64,000 nucleotides of DNA from Bolinopsis microptera (taxonomy: Eukaryota; Ctenophora; Tentaculata; Lobata; Bolinopsidae): NCBI RefSeq assembly GCF_026151205.1, contig NC_087078.1, forward strand, positions 4,295,675 to 4,359,674, read 5' to 3'. Both the position numbers and the translations under genes were made by a program. Under the pieces are notes generated by a model. That model was given only the letters and a program-made list of their open reading frames with translations, was not told where the DNA came from and made no database searches. Positions 39,601 through 54,600 of the stretch are shown one piece after another. Within the stretch, counting starts at the first letter, position 1, and every line of letters starts with the position of its first letter.

Positions 39601-42600
39601 ACATTATGTTTTAGACTAACTTAATATTGGATTGAACGGCAAGCATATTCGTATGGTCAGTGTTATATTCGATAATATTCGTTACTTTTTTCACGAATTA
39701 GTCTATATTCAGTAATATAATCTGTCGTGAGGTATTCAGGACTTAAGCAATTTTTGTCACATAAACGTAACTTCTACTTCATGTGTATTCAGATTCTGAT
39801 ATAGCTTTCTTGGAAATCATTCAGAAAAATTACCTATTCTGACTTTATATCGTTATATTATACCTTACTAAAACTTAATGTTATTCTAACTTAATAATAA
39901 TATCGTTATAGGCGGAAAGAAAGTTATAAGTTAGCGTCCGGATTTAGCGTACCGACTGTTAATTAAAATACCTGTAGGGAAGGGAAACTTGTAAGCCGTT
40001 AATCATGGCGGTCTCCAGAGATCGGAGGATTATCTTGTCCTGATCTGCATCACCAATACTCACATAAACACCCTTCGTGCAAGTTACCCCACTAGAGCCA
40101 CACGGCTCTGATTCTACTTCTACCTGGCAAGTTTTTATTAAATAAACGGATTGCTCTTATATGCTTACATCTTCCCATTCCATATATAGTACAGGGAAAT
40201 CCGTCTGAAAAAATCGATCTGCTGACACACGAAGCTTTCAGAGGATTTTTGACGTTTTTGAGTCCCATTAGGTGCCCTTTATGGCTGACCAACTTTTCCA
40301 AACTTTTCCACGTGGCTTAAGGCCACTTTTTGCCACTTTACCACTTTTTACCACCTTTCTTGTTTGTCGAATATCTTTAGTTGTGAACATCGTAAAAGGT
40401 TGCGAATCAATCGAGTGTGTTCATATTATCAGGAAGAAAAACTTTTGTTCAAACAATTTTTACGTCAGATAATAAGTTAATTGGATAATTATCAATTAAC
40501 CAATTAGCAAAATTCTAAAAAAATTTTATTGGCTAAAAATGATCGGAATAGCTTAAAACACGGAGAAAAGTAGTTTTTAGAAAAAATTGTAAAATTTTTC
40601 ACTTACATTTTTTTTTCGAGACTTCGAAAAATTTCGAAAATTCATCAAAATTCATCAAAATTGATCAAATTGCATGAAACGCGGAGAAAAATGATTTTCA
40701 AAAATACTTAGTCAATTTTTCGTTTCAAGAATACTTAAATCACCAATATTTTTAGTTGGAGTTCAGTAAATCTCGGCAGATTTTAGTAATAATCAGGAAT
40801 TACTAACTCTAAGTGGAAAGGTCTGAAACTGAAAAACGTTTAACCATACGATCGCGATATAAGAGTTTCATAACTAATTACAATACAGCCTTATCGATTT
40901 TCACAGAAACTGCACCAATGGCACAGTCAAGATCGAAACGATAGCATGCTGTACTGTCATTTTATTGATTTCAATGATGAATCAGTGGGGTTAAGATAAT
41001 CACATTTGTAATAAATAAAACCTCTCTGTACCGTCAATTGTGCTAATCTAAACCGGCCTACCTGTATTACCAGACCTCTTCTTTTCCTCAACAATCAAAC
41101 CGAGTTGTTCATATCGCATTTGGTGGGTGATGTAAACTAAGTAGTAATACATATCGAGCTATATTCAATCACAATACGACACAATGCAACACGTGTATAT
41201 TATATTATGGCCCTTAATGAGGTATATGAAACGTTCTATACCGTACACTTCTCGTTTCTCCCGTGAGAGGCCTGATATGGAGAGGTTTTACAGTTTATCA
41301 CGAAAACGTCCACTTGGTCTCATGGCTCTTTGACAGCTCAAAGAAGGCAAGAAAAGACCAGAAAGCTTAGAATGTCAACTCGCAAGAGCGGGCTACCGGA
41401 CAACTGAACCCAATTTAGACATTTAGATTAACCCTAACCCTAACCCTAACCCTAACCCTAACCCTAACCCTAACCCTAACCCTAACCCTAACCATTTAAG
41501 CTGATTAGTTAGTGGGAACTAGGTTCAATTGGGTTCAGTTGGCAGTCTTCGATCTGGCCCACATTAATCCCGGGCTGATCATCATGGGCCCCGAATATCC
41601 TGCGGGAAGAACCTGTATTTTTACTTCACGACGTCCGGATTTCAAATCAACATCCTCAATAAGTCACATTAACAATCCTTCCTGATCAGGATCTGTCTCT
41701 ATTAGCAATTTCCAAAATATCCTGACTCTCGTGGAACATTTCACTGAATTAATTATTACCGGTTCTTTACTACCCCTTGCCCGACACTGTACTCGTATCT
41801 AAATCTTACCCTTTCCCGTATGTTACCCTTGTTGATTTTACTTTTAGCCGACGCTGACATATGGGGGTGATTTGAGGTATCCCGCAAATGAAGCGGTATG
41901 CAGTACAATACAAAACAGTCACAGTAGATGTTGGAAGGTGTATTTACACTTGCTTCCTGGACCTGGCTGTTCCTCAGTTTCCCTGATCTGTTCTTGCCCT
42001 TCTTCGAACTGTAAATGAGCCATGAGACCAAGTAGACGTTTTCGTGATAAACTGTAAAACCTCTCTATACCGGGTTTCTCACGCTATAAAGCGTTTCATA
42101 AACCTCATTAAGAGCCATATAATATACACGTACTGTGTCGTATTGTGATTGAATATAGCTCGATATGTATTACTACTTAGTTTAGATCACCCACCAAATG
42201 CGATATGAACAACTCGGTTTGATTGTTGAGGAAAAGAAGAGGTCTGGTAATACAGGTAGGCCGGTTTAGATTAGCACAATTGACGGTACAGAGAGGTTTT
42301 ATTTATTACAAATGTGATTATCTTAACCCCACTGATTCATCATTGAAATCAATAAAATGACAGTACAGCATGCTATCGTTTCGATCTTGACTGTGCCATT
42401 GGTGCAGTTTCTGTGAAAATCGATAAGGCTGTATTGTAATTAGTTATGAAACTCTTATATCGCGATCGTATGGTTAAACTTAACGTTTTTCAGTTTCAGA
42501 CCTTTCCACTTAGAGTTAGTAATTCCTGATTATTACTAAAATCTGCCGAGATTTACTGAACTCCAACTAAAAATATTGGTGATTTAAGTATTCTTGAAAC

Positions 42601-45600
42601 GAAAAATTGACTAAGTATTTTTGAAAATCATTTTTCTCCGCGTTTCATGCAATTTGATCACTTTTGGCGGAAAAAAATATTTTGAATTTTCGAAATTTTT
42701 CGAAGTCTCGAAAAAAAAATGTAAGTGAAAAATTTTACAATTTTTTCTAAAAACTACTTTTCTCCGTGTTTTAAGCTATTCCGATCATTTTTAGCCAATA
42801 AAATTTTTTTAGAATTTTGCTAATTAGTTAATTGATAATTATCCAATTAACTTATTATCTGACGCAAAAATTGTTTGAACAAAAGTTTTTCTTCCTGATA
42901 ATATGAACACACTCGATTGATTCGCAACCTTTTACGATGTTCACAACTAAAGATATTCGACAAACAAGAAAGGTGGTAAAAAGTGGTAAAGTGGCAAAAA
43001 GTGGCCTTAAGCCACGTGGAAAAGTTTGGAAAAGTTGGTCAGCCATAAAGGGCACCTAATGGGACTCAAAAACGTCAAAAATCCTCTGAAAGCTTCGTGT
43101 GTCAGCAGATCGATTTTTTCAGACGGATTTCCCTGTACTAATAATTTCAAAAGTTACGCAAGACCTTTATTATAATAAGGGGACAAAGTTCATAAACCAA
43201 AACCGTTTATGATTTACGGGATCATATTGTTGTTTGCAAATCATAAACGGTTTTAAATACTCTTACCTCAAAAGTAATATTTGTTGAAGGGAGAAGCCGC
43301 ACTGCCATGTAGCGACAGGATCCTTGGAAATCGAAAAACTTTCCGTCAAAAGTGCGGTAGTGCGGATCACCTGAGAAACCGCGGTTTTGAAAGGGAGTTC
43401 AGCCCTACACTAATAGCATATGTTTGTTCAATTCGCTCTTTTATCTGCTTTATTATCTCGCCTTGTTTAACGGCGAGATTTTGTGCCTCTCACCTTGTAG
43501 CTTAGCCTTACATCATGGCAGCTGTGGACGACACGGAAATTGACAGTATCATGTTTAAAGCTGAGGATTGGATGGCAAAAGTTATGAATCAGTTCGGTTG
43601 TGAAGCACCAGTTGACATGACCTCTGTAAAGTGCAACATTTTTTTGCTTAAAAGGTCATTAAGTTTAACAGATAAAGAAAAGTTTGCAGCGTTTCTGTCA
43701 GAATCGTTTCATTTGGTTCGCTTTCAAAATGACAAGTTGAAGAAGATGAAAAACTTACTGAGCTCAATCAAGAATCAGTTGATTGAGAATCAGAAATTGG
43801 TCATCAGCGCCAATAGGTTCAATAGGTAGGTTCAATAGGTAAGTAGGCTCAGGAATCAATAATTGACTGCAAAAAAAACAGTTGCAGAAACAGTTGCAGG
43901 CAGTGCAGACCGTCGTTAAAGACACGGTAGAAAGTCAGTTTAAATCGTACAGCGATGCATTTCAGGAAAACGTCATGGTTTGTCAACCTAAAAGTTGAGT
44001 TATCCTCGAAACTTTGAAGGAAGTCGTCAAGTCTGTGGTGCAAGCAGAAGACCGGAGCAAGAACATCATGATTTTCGGTTTGTCTGAAGATCCCAGTAAA
44101 GACTTGAACAGAACAGTCAGAGACATATTTGAGGAGATTGGACTGAAAACAGCAATGGAGCTAGTAGAGTTTTCAAGTTGAAGGAGAAGACTACTTGGCC
44201 AGTCAAGGTTACTCTGTCCAGCTCCAGTAGAGCCTATCAGATACTCAGTCAAGCTCGAAAGCTGCGACAGTCAGCGAAGTTTAGTTCAGTCTTCATTAGT
44301 CCAGACCGCTCATTGGTGGATCGAGTTGAGTATAGACTTCTTTTTCAAAACAATTCAGTAAGATGAGTGTGGCTTTTACTAGAGTAAATTTTGTCAATAC
44401 CTGTCTTGCTATTACATTAGGTTATGTTGTAAGAGGATGGGGACTTGTCCCGTTGTGATAGCCAATTTTATTTGTTGAGTTATTCTTTCTGGCCGTTGAA
44501 GCATACGAAACTTAAAGTTTTCGCAATATTTGTCAGATGAGGTTTAAATTCCGTCGTTAAGTGCTGATCTACACAGTGTGGCATTTTTCTATTAAGAGTG
44601 CAGTGCCCTTGTGAGGGATTATTACTATTTCTATTATATTTTTGCTAAAATTAAAATTGGTCATTAGAACCACCCGGGCACCGTCTCGGAAATAGTTTAA
44701 TTTTCCCTTTCATCACTCCAAAGGTAATATACACTATACAGGGTGAGTGTAGATAGCAGGTAAAGAACTTTGTATTACGCAGTACAGAGTTCTGCAGAGT
44801 TAATGGCAATAATTAAAAGCTAGACAATTTGTCGATATTAAACGTAAGAACACTCAGTCGATTTTTTAGAAATGCTATCGTTGTCAGCTGTATATAACCC
44901 GGCATGAGCTTTTTGTATTCAATAATTGGTTTCGTTTTACCTTGCAGCTGCCAGCTATACTGTAAATAAGTTTAATCCTCACTCCTCAGGCTCAATTAAA
45001 TAATGGGTTTAAAACCAATTTTTCATTAATAAGCGATACTCCGAGCTGGTAATCTTTGGATATAACAAACCAGAAACAAAGCAGGAGGCAGGGCAGTACT
45101 CCTTGTCGCAGACCCAGTCCCTCCCATCACACGTGCAGCTCTTACACTGCTGAGTGATCAGGGACCCCTCAGGGTACGACACATCTCTGTAGTGACAAGA
45201 CTTGGTCTCCGCTCCTACTGCTCCCAGGAGATCTGCAGGGGGTTAGTTAAATTAGTGACACGACTTCATGGTCCCCACTCCTATTGCTCCCAGAAGTTAG
45301 AATAATCTAGAGTTAGTTAAATCTAGAGTTTGTTAAATCTAGAGTTAGTTAAATCTAGAGTTAGTTAAATCTAGAGTTAGTGGTGGTGTTAAACTTTTAA
45401 AAATTGTATTATATAAAGACAGCGAAATCGGATTTAAACGTACCACAAAATTATGGTTGACACCAAAGAATTGACTTTTAAATATCGGTACTGGCACTGG
45501 ATCACTTTTTGGAAATATTTTTTAATTTGGTAAAGTCTGTCACTGTAATACCAATTTTTTAGTCATCTCGTTAGTCATCTACATTGAGTTAAATCTACAG

Positions 45601-48600
45601 TGAGTTAAATGTAGAGTTTGTTAAATCTACAGTGAGTTTAATCTAGAGATAGTTAAATCTACAGTGAGTTAAATCTACAGTGAGTTAAATCTAGAGTTAG
45701 TTAAATCTACATTGAGTTAAATCTAGAGTTAGTTAAATCTGGTGAGGGATATAAGATAGATGCATGAATCTAGGCACCTCAGGTTTCATAAATAGTCTAT
45801 GGGTCATATCAAGCGTCGTAAGATTAAACTCTTTGGTTATATAGATATTATATAACTATATAACAAATAATTTGAGGCTCTCAAGTCTCATGATGTAGTT
45901 TTTACGAAGATTACAAGCCTCATATTGTGTGTTGATGCTTATCATAACCTCATAAGTACCAATTTCATTAGCTCGTAACTCTAAGTCTTAGATTCTGGTT
46001 ACCTGTGTCTGTAACTATTAGTTATTATCAGTACCTCAGTTCTCAGTTTATTTCGTATAGAGTTATTTAAATCTACATTGAGTTAAATTTAGAGTTAGTT
46101 AAAACTTAAATCTACAGTGAGTTAAATCTAGAGTAAGTTAAATCTACAGTGAGTTAAATCCATGCAGTGAGTTGAATCTACAGTGAGTTAAATCTAGAGT
46201 TAGTTAAATCTACAGTGAGTTAAATGATGTGAACCAGAACAGTTTAATCTTACAACGCTTGATATGACTCATAGATAATTTATGAAACCTGAGGTAAAGG
46301 TGCTCTAGATTCATGCATATATCTTATATCCCTCCCCAGATTTAACTAACTATAGATTTAACTCAATGTAGATTTAACTCACTCTAGCTGTAGATTTAAC
46401 TATCTCTAGATTTAACTCACTGTAGATTTAACTAACTCTAGATTTAACTCACTGTAGATTTAACTAACTCTAGATTTAACTCACTGTAGATTTAACTAAC
46501 TCTAGATTTAACTCACTGTAGATTTAACTCACTCTAGATTTAACTCACTGTAGATTTAACTAACTGTAGATTTAACTCACTGTAGATTTAACTCAATGTA
46601 GATTTAACTCACTGTAGATTTAACTAACTGTAGATTTAACTCACTGTAGATTTAACTAACTCTAGATTTAACTCACTGTAGATTTAACTCAATGTAGATT
46701 TAACTCACTGTAGATTTAACTAACTCTAGATTTAACTCACTGTAGATTTAACTCAATGTAGATTTAACTCACTGTAGATTTAACTAACTGTAGATTTAAC
46801 TCACTGTAGATTTAACTCACTGTAGATTTAACTAACTCTAGATTTAACTCACTGTAGATTTAACTCACTGTAGATTTAACTAACTCTAGATTTAACTCAA
46901 TGTAGATTTAACTCAATGTAGATTTAACTAACTCTAGATTTAACTCAATGTAGATTTAACTCACTGTAGATTTAACTAACTCTAGATTTAACTCAATGTA
47001 GATTTAACTCACTCTAGCTGTAGATTTAACTATCTCTAGATTTAACTCACTGTAGATTTAACTAACTCTACATTTAACTCACTGTAGATTTAACTCAATG
47101 TAGATGACTAAAGAGATGACTAAAAAATTGGTATTACAGTGACAGACTTTACCAAATTAAAAAATATTTCCAAAAAGTGATCCAGTGCCAGTAGCGATAT
47201 TTAAAAGTCAATTCTTTGGTGTCAACCATAATTTTGTGGTACGTTTAAATCAGATTTCGCTATCTTTATATAATACAATTTTTAAAACTTATACACCACC
47301 ATTATGACTCAGGATATTAATAATTGCTGCTAATAGGTACTAAAATTTTTAATCAAATAATTAATTTTTGCCCTGAAAAAAAACAAGCATTAGACGCGCA
47401 AATTAATTAGTTCCTGAGGAAATTGGAAAACCACATATTCATAAAAGCAGTACAGGGATCCACTGTAATTTATGGCGTAAAGTATAAACTCAAAGTGATT
47501 TACCGTAATTTACGGCGTAAAGTATAAACTCAAAGTGATTTACCGTAATTTACGGCGTAAAGTATAGTCTTAGACTCAAAATGATTATCATGCAGAAAAC
47601 TTACTGCAGTAGGTTTTAGAGCAAACGAACTTTCCTTCTTTACAGACACTGAAATAATATAATTGGTGAGTTGAAAGCATAATTAGTACACACCAGTAAT
47701 AGTATACTCAACAACAAAAAACCTATATAACAAATAATTTGAGGCTCTCAAGTCTCATGATGTAGTTTTTACGAAGATTACAAGCCTAATATTGTGTTTG
47801 TGTGTTGCTGCTTCCCTTCGTTTCCAAAGGTAACGTTACTCAAATAAATTGTACATAGATTGTTGGTAGAGTTTGCAGAGTAAACATACTGTGCTAAAGA
47901 CTCTGCAGAATTTACCAAAATAATATTCAAAGACTTTTAGAGTGTATGAATTTTGCTTTGATTTGCCGGAAAAAATTTGCCAAGCTTCTCCGCACAAAAG
48001 CTCGATATTGAATTTTCGAAGACTTTTATTCTTCGGGGGACCTTTAAAACTCAACTTTTCGATTGAGTTGAAGTCAGTACACAATGGTTGAATGAGAGTC
48101 GTTCACAATTAAATCGTGAAAAAAAATAAACGTTGAAAGATTATGTATAGATATATAATATATATTATATCTTTACATAAACCGTAGTATCCATTAACCG
48201 CAACTCCAAACTTTTCTTTGTCGTTTTGTCTGCAGCGTGGAATATGAGTATTGTAATAATATATAAAATTATGCCATGTTTAGTATTGTGAATATTTTGA
48301 ATCACAATATTTTCGCTGTTGACTGATGTCAAATATGTATCACTTGCGTTTTTACCGTTTTTAAGTGGAATAAACGGTCTCAATTCGCATTGAAACCGGC
48401 CTAGCTATAAGCATAACCACAACCCTAACCCTAAACGATAGAATTCATTTTTTACTAGCCTGTCTCGTGACCGAAACAGTTTTTGATCATAACTCCTCTT
48501 ACTGGCGAGCGTGCTAAATCACTCTACAGTCGATCTTCGAGATTGTTCTAAAAGGGCCCCCGACAGTTGAAACCAGCTTGAATCGATGTATTTCCGAATC

Positions 48601-51600
48601 ACCCCCCATGACATAGGGTTAAAATGCTCCCCTGCCGAGATATTTGCGAAAAACTGTCTTGATCACGTGATATGACCGTATAAGGAAGTTGGTCGAATTT
48701 CTCGTTAGGGTTAGGGTTTCAGCATATGCTTTTGTTAGGGATTGGGTTAGGGTTAAGGTTGGCATCAGATTAGAGGGCTATGATTTCGAATAGTCATTCA
48801 GGGCCACCAAGAGAACGTGTTTAAAAAGTCACGTGACAGTCGAGTGTAGAGTGATTAATCATCATCCTCTTACTGGGCGGTGCTCAGCCTGTCATTCCGC
48901 CGAATCTCTATTGTTTATGAACATTATAGCTTTATATAGTTCCCCAGGTAAAACTTCTCAGGCTCTCAGTCTTAGGGAAGTGTTTTAACCTTCAACATGG
49001 GGATGTTTTGGAATCAACATCGAAAAATATCTTAAATAATACCATTTTCATTTGCCCAGGGCCCTTTAATTCTGTAAAAATAAAAAATCCTTGGCAAGTG
49101 ATTTAGAATTATTCATAGTGGGACCGCTGTGCATTACAATTACACGTGTGTGTACGCGTGTCAGTACGTGTGCACGTGTACGCACTCACGGTTTTTTTTA
49201 TAGATGCGAAAAGAATGAAACTACGACAAAGACTTAAAGTTCATTGTTTCAAAGTTTTCATTCAATCGACGTCAATAAGCTTTAAGGGATAAAAAAGAAA
49301 AGATGCGCCGCAAAAGAAAAATATTTATAAATACTAGGATCTCTTCTTTGGTGGACCTTAGTGACGGGTTGTTGCTCTGCTAAATCGCAGACTTTTCTTC
49401 GTTTGTCGTTTTATTTGGGCTAATTATAAAACCAGATACCAAGGAAACATGTTGGAAAGCACGTTCATTTCACAGCCCTCAGTCGTCAGCTGTCAGGATC
49501 ACATGATCAATCATATTGGCAAGTTCACCGAGATCTATAAAAACACAGCCATGAGTGACGTAATAATCGCAAAGTTCGTGTGCATCGTGTTTTTGTTTCC
49601 CTGATCTAAATAAGTGACTGAAGGAGACTAAACATCTTCTGCCATAATGTTCATCTGATGAACGACTCCTATGATCAGTTTCACAGCTCAAAATCCCTAG
49701 ATTTGCACGCTGTATCTCGACATACACTGTATATCGTCACGCATGTTATATCGCCATGTAAGTAGAATGCATTTTCTGCTCGATACGCTAGGGACCCCAG
49801 AATCCAGATACTCCTTATTTTTGACCGTAGAATTCATTAAAAGTGGTCCTGAGATGATTAAACTGAGTATACCCGGTTAAACCCCAATTTTCTCGATCCA
49901 AAATGGGCTAAAAAGCCCATGTTTTTTAAAATAAGGTTAATTTCGTTGGCATATTAGCAAAATTTGCACAAAAGTGTATTAGAACTAGCTGCACAAGATA
50001 GTATCAAATATCGATATTTTGCTATTATTTTAGGATTTCCCCGGTCAAAGATCCAATCGAATGGACATATAAGGTTGTCGAGATACAGTGTATGTAGATA
50101 TATACAGTGTGATTACCATATCCATAGTGTAGCCCTTCCTTCTAATGCTTCACCAGAATCCTTTTCGTTATCAGTTTGCCTTGTGACTCCTCTCATGCTA
50201 CAACACGTTATAGTTGTTTGGCCTATTATCATTTTGTTAACTTCAGATAAGCAAAAGGAATCCATATCTATTGAATAGGAAATGGAATACATTCGATATA
50301 TACCACTATAAACGATCCGACTAATAAATTTAATCGATCGAGCAATGATTACGCAGTTGCTATGAAATCCAATAATTTCGGGTTGTTCAAAAATCCAATA
50401 ATTTCCCGGCATTAAAAGGTATTAATTATGTACAGTATTTTTCACATTTTTATAATTCTGGCATTACATACTGTAATATACCTTATCGGTCATAATTATC
50501 ACGGACATTACTTTCGCGCTGAAGACCTTAGCGTGAATAATTACATCCGTGAAAATAATGTCTGTGGCATTAAGGTCTACTAATAATAAAGTCCGGTAAT
50601 TATTTCCATTAATTTTAGTGTACTTATTATTATTAAGCGTAGATATGTGTGTAGCCGATTACTATATAATTAGCTTATTAGTATACCTACTAGGACAAAT
50701 ATAATGACTCCTCAGTCACATTCTAGGGTTCAGAAAAATAGTAAAACACTTATTAAAAAATCACCAACAACTTTCACAATTTCTTGGACTTTTTTGGGCG
50801 GTCATGACCGTGAATAGTTATGTCCGTGAAACATTTGGTCGGTGAAAGACTTGTCCGTGACAATTATGTCCAATAAGGTACTTGTGTTCTGTAGGTAGTA
50901 AAGCTACCTAATTAAATTTGATAAACGAAGCGAAGCAGATATTCAGTGCCTGGTAATGGTACAACTTGAATATTATAATTATTTATTATTTATAATTTAA
51001 CCGGGTACTGCGTGTCTCTCTCTCGAGTCTTGATAGGTGACAAATACTTTACCCGATGTTAAAAAACGTTTCCGTTTATAGTTATACTATTACTACTAAC
51101 CTTATTAGACGTTATTTGATCGGGCATTTTGTGATCGGGCATACCTTAATTCCCAAAAATTTGGGCGACAAAAAATTTGAGCGGGCCTCTCGCCCAAATT
51201 TTTTGCAGACCAAATTAATTGCATAAATCTTTTCCGTCTGCTAAATTTTTTGCTAACCAAACTTCTGGCATTTGGCCTGTGGCCCTGAAATCTATAGAAA
51301 GATGGCTTTTTCTTCATATCCAAGTGAAATAGTATTTGAAATTTTAGTTTTCTAATCTGTCATTCATGGCTTGACCAAGTAAAAAGGCTTATATTTTAAA
51401 TGAATAGAAATAACTGGAATAGCTAACAGCTACTAATAAAACAAATGGCTAGAGGTACGGATAGCTAGTATAGAGATTTAAACAAGATCTGCAAATGGAT
51501 TATCATCCACCGTAAAGTCTGATCTACAAGCATCAGTTATACCCGACTTCTCAAAGCCTTTCCTTATGTCATCTGGCCTCCCTTTTAAATATACAAAAAG

Positions 51601-54600
51601 TTCGTTGATCCAACGAGCGTGTACTTCACGGATCACTGTCAAGTGTCAAGCGGGTATCAATTTTCACATTGTCTGATGAAACTCATCCATTGAGCTGACA
51701 CACTATGTTTTTCGCGTACCAATCTTCGTACTTATTGCGCATGAATTTCTTAGCCAGTCCATTGATAGATATGTCCAGGGGCTGTAGATGATGGGTCATA
51801 TTTGCTGGAACTTTCTGTAGGATGCAGTTGTTGGCTGTCATCAGATCTTTTAGTGTCTGTGTGTGTTGGGCCCGAAACACATCTGGTAGCGCTTTCTGCT
51901 CAGGGTTGTTGATTCTATGTGGTGAAGAAGGATTTTCTCAAAGAACTGGACACTGGTCAGGGTATTAGAAAACTAAATGACTGGAATAATAAGGAATAAT
52001 AATGAACTAAGGCAAATATCTAACTGAAATTTTAGTGGAAAATCGTTCATTTTTCGAAGAATTTGTGCCCAAATTTTCGGTCGCCCAAATGAGTTCAAAT
52101 TTTCTGCCCAAATTTTTCGGGCTCAAATAAATTGTGCTCAATATAATGGCACACAAATTTTTGGGAACTAAGGTAATTTTGAACGGACATTAAAATGAAA
52201 GCTCAAAGGCATTCATTAAATATAGTTAATTTAACTAAGTACCTTGTCGGACTTTTTTGAACGGACGTCCAATTAATGTCCGTTCAAATAAAGTTCGACA
52301 AGGTACTTAAAATAATCACTTCGCCACAGTGAACAGTCGCGTTTAGTAAAAAGGTTATTCACTTATAATACTATACCTATTATATATACAGGATGGGCCA
52401 AAAGTCAGTGTGCAAACGATGGCCTTAATAGCTCAGTCACTGAGTGCCCAATTGAAATAATTTGTTCTGGTATGACTTACTACCAACACTGGTTCGAGAA
52501 ATTTGTCAAATCGAAACATATTTGTGTTCATTTTTTTCAAAAGAAGGTTCATTTTCGCATTTATTTGATAGTTTGGATAGTCGGATCGAGCCAAATTTTA
52601 TTGAATTGTGTTTGGCCATTTAAATTACGTTTGGCCTGAAAAAATGAGGGTTCTAGCTTCTCAGATGACCGAGATATGAACCTTAACGAGGTTATTCATT
52701 ACGTGTGATCAGGTGATTGGTTTACCTAATCACGTGATTAGGTGACCCCGTTAACCTCCCCGTTAAACATTATGGGAATCATGAAGGCTGCCCAATTAAG
52801 GTGTCGTGTCGCGGTGTCACATAATCACCCAGTTAATTTTGTTAACGAGATACAGAAAATGATTGTCAACTTCGTCATTTCCAATCCGTTTTGCCTCATA
52901 TTTTCAGATCATATGCAACATTTATTAATCTACTGTCTCTGAAAAAATTAGACATCTAGAGTACAATATAAGTGTTTTAATATTGAATGGGCGTGGTCTA
53001 AAATATTCGAATTTTCAAATTTTGCTGACGGAATCCTCGAACCAGTAGGTACAGTAAACCATCTGCAAAGCAACAACCCTCAAATACAAAACACGGCGGA
53101 GGTATAAGACCCAACGTTTGCACACTGACTTTTGGCCCACCCTGTATATATATATTTGGTGTTTATAAACTTAAAAATATGGAACATAATGCTGCATATG
53201 GATCCGTTCAGTTATTTGAAGTTTGAAATTTTAGGGTTTGTTGAACTAATATATTTTCACCGAGAATAAATCAGAAATCATATTTGTAATCATCCCATTT
53301 TTAACAGTAGAATGAACACAAACGGGTCAGAAGATTCAGCGGGCCCTGTTAAAAATAAACAAAATCTGGTGTTATTTTTGGATCCTGAGGAGCACCAGAT
53401 TAGAGCATGCCCGGACAGTTCTTTCTGTCCAGATACACAGACTACTCCGGCAACATCCCCAGCTCCTTTTCAGTCCTACCCCGCTCTTCCTTACAACGAG
53501 GAGATTTATTTAGCTGATCACGACGATATTCCAAGTAAGTTTTTATTATTTGTAACAACTATAAATTAGTTAATAATTTGACATACGTTGCATGCCACTT
53601 TTCGCGCGCGAAGCGCGCGCCGCATATTTGGATACGAAACATGTATCAATTATAATTAAAGAGTTGATTTGACTGATGAGTCTCGTAACTTCATGGGTTT
53701 AACACTGAGTGGAGACTTTCACAGGTTTCACTTCATTACCAACTATCAAACTATATAAGTATATACGATCGTTTTTTTCTTTATCTCTACTATAATTCAG
53801 AGAATTATTTCTGTACGACCGCCCACGTGCAAATCAGATGAGAAATAGGAAGTTGCATAGTAACCTTGGTAACGAGGGTTGTTACACGCACGGGCACGTG
53901 CAAAGATTTGCGAGCGATATTTTGATCGGTTTTGTGGTAATTACGTTGTGTTCAGTGCTTAACGGGTGATACTCGTAAAATATTTGTTCCAGCGGCGCGC
54001 GTCCTGGTAGGTTGTAAACCTACAAGTTCAGTGCGAGCTACATTTTAATTGGCTGTATCTTCGGTTGTGACGGATATTTGTTGATACTATGAAAACTGAC
54101 TTCCAAAGAATACTATTATGTATTAGCTTCCTCCCTGTGACCACGGGCTTTCTAGTACTTTTATAATTCTCGTTGTTGTAAAGTTGTAAAGTCGAGACAT
54201 TTCATGATGCAACTTTTATACTCGAATCATAATTTAAAGTATGCACGTTTCTTAACGATGCAAAAACAACAATTTGTTGACAAATAGAATGAAAAAATCT
54301 TCATTTTATTTGAAATTTTTTAAAGATTTACATAATATTGTATTTGCAAAATTTGTTTAAATAGATTTTATGACTTATCTTTTTGCTATCCGTTAGTTTT
54401 ATAATTTATTAGAAAGCCCGCGGTAACAGGGATGAAGCTATAAGCAGTGTTCTTTGAAAGAAAGTTTTAATCGCATCAAACAATTTGTATCTTAACCGAA
54501 GATACAGCCGATTCAAATGTAAAACACTCGCATTACAACACCGTTGCTATGCAACCTTTTGGTTTTTACCTAACTTCCTTTTTCTCGTCTAATTTGCACG

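Noticed and set aside
40272-43055. Identical 66-codon frames in opposite orientation
   Set aside because: They are the two arms of the fold-back element. The peptide has no domain and the frame is short.
37640-47105. CRISPR-like regular repeats
   Set aside because: The 16-bp units are contiguous with no unique spacers and the genome is eukaryotic; this is satellite DNA.
49479-50412. Open frames of 82-104 codons on both strands
   Set aside because: They overlap each other antisense, lack domain features and lie in repeat-rich intron with inverted motifs.
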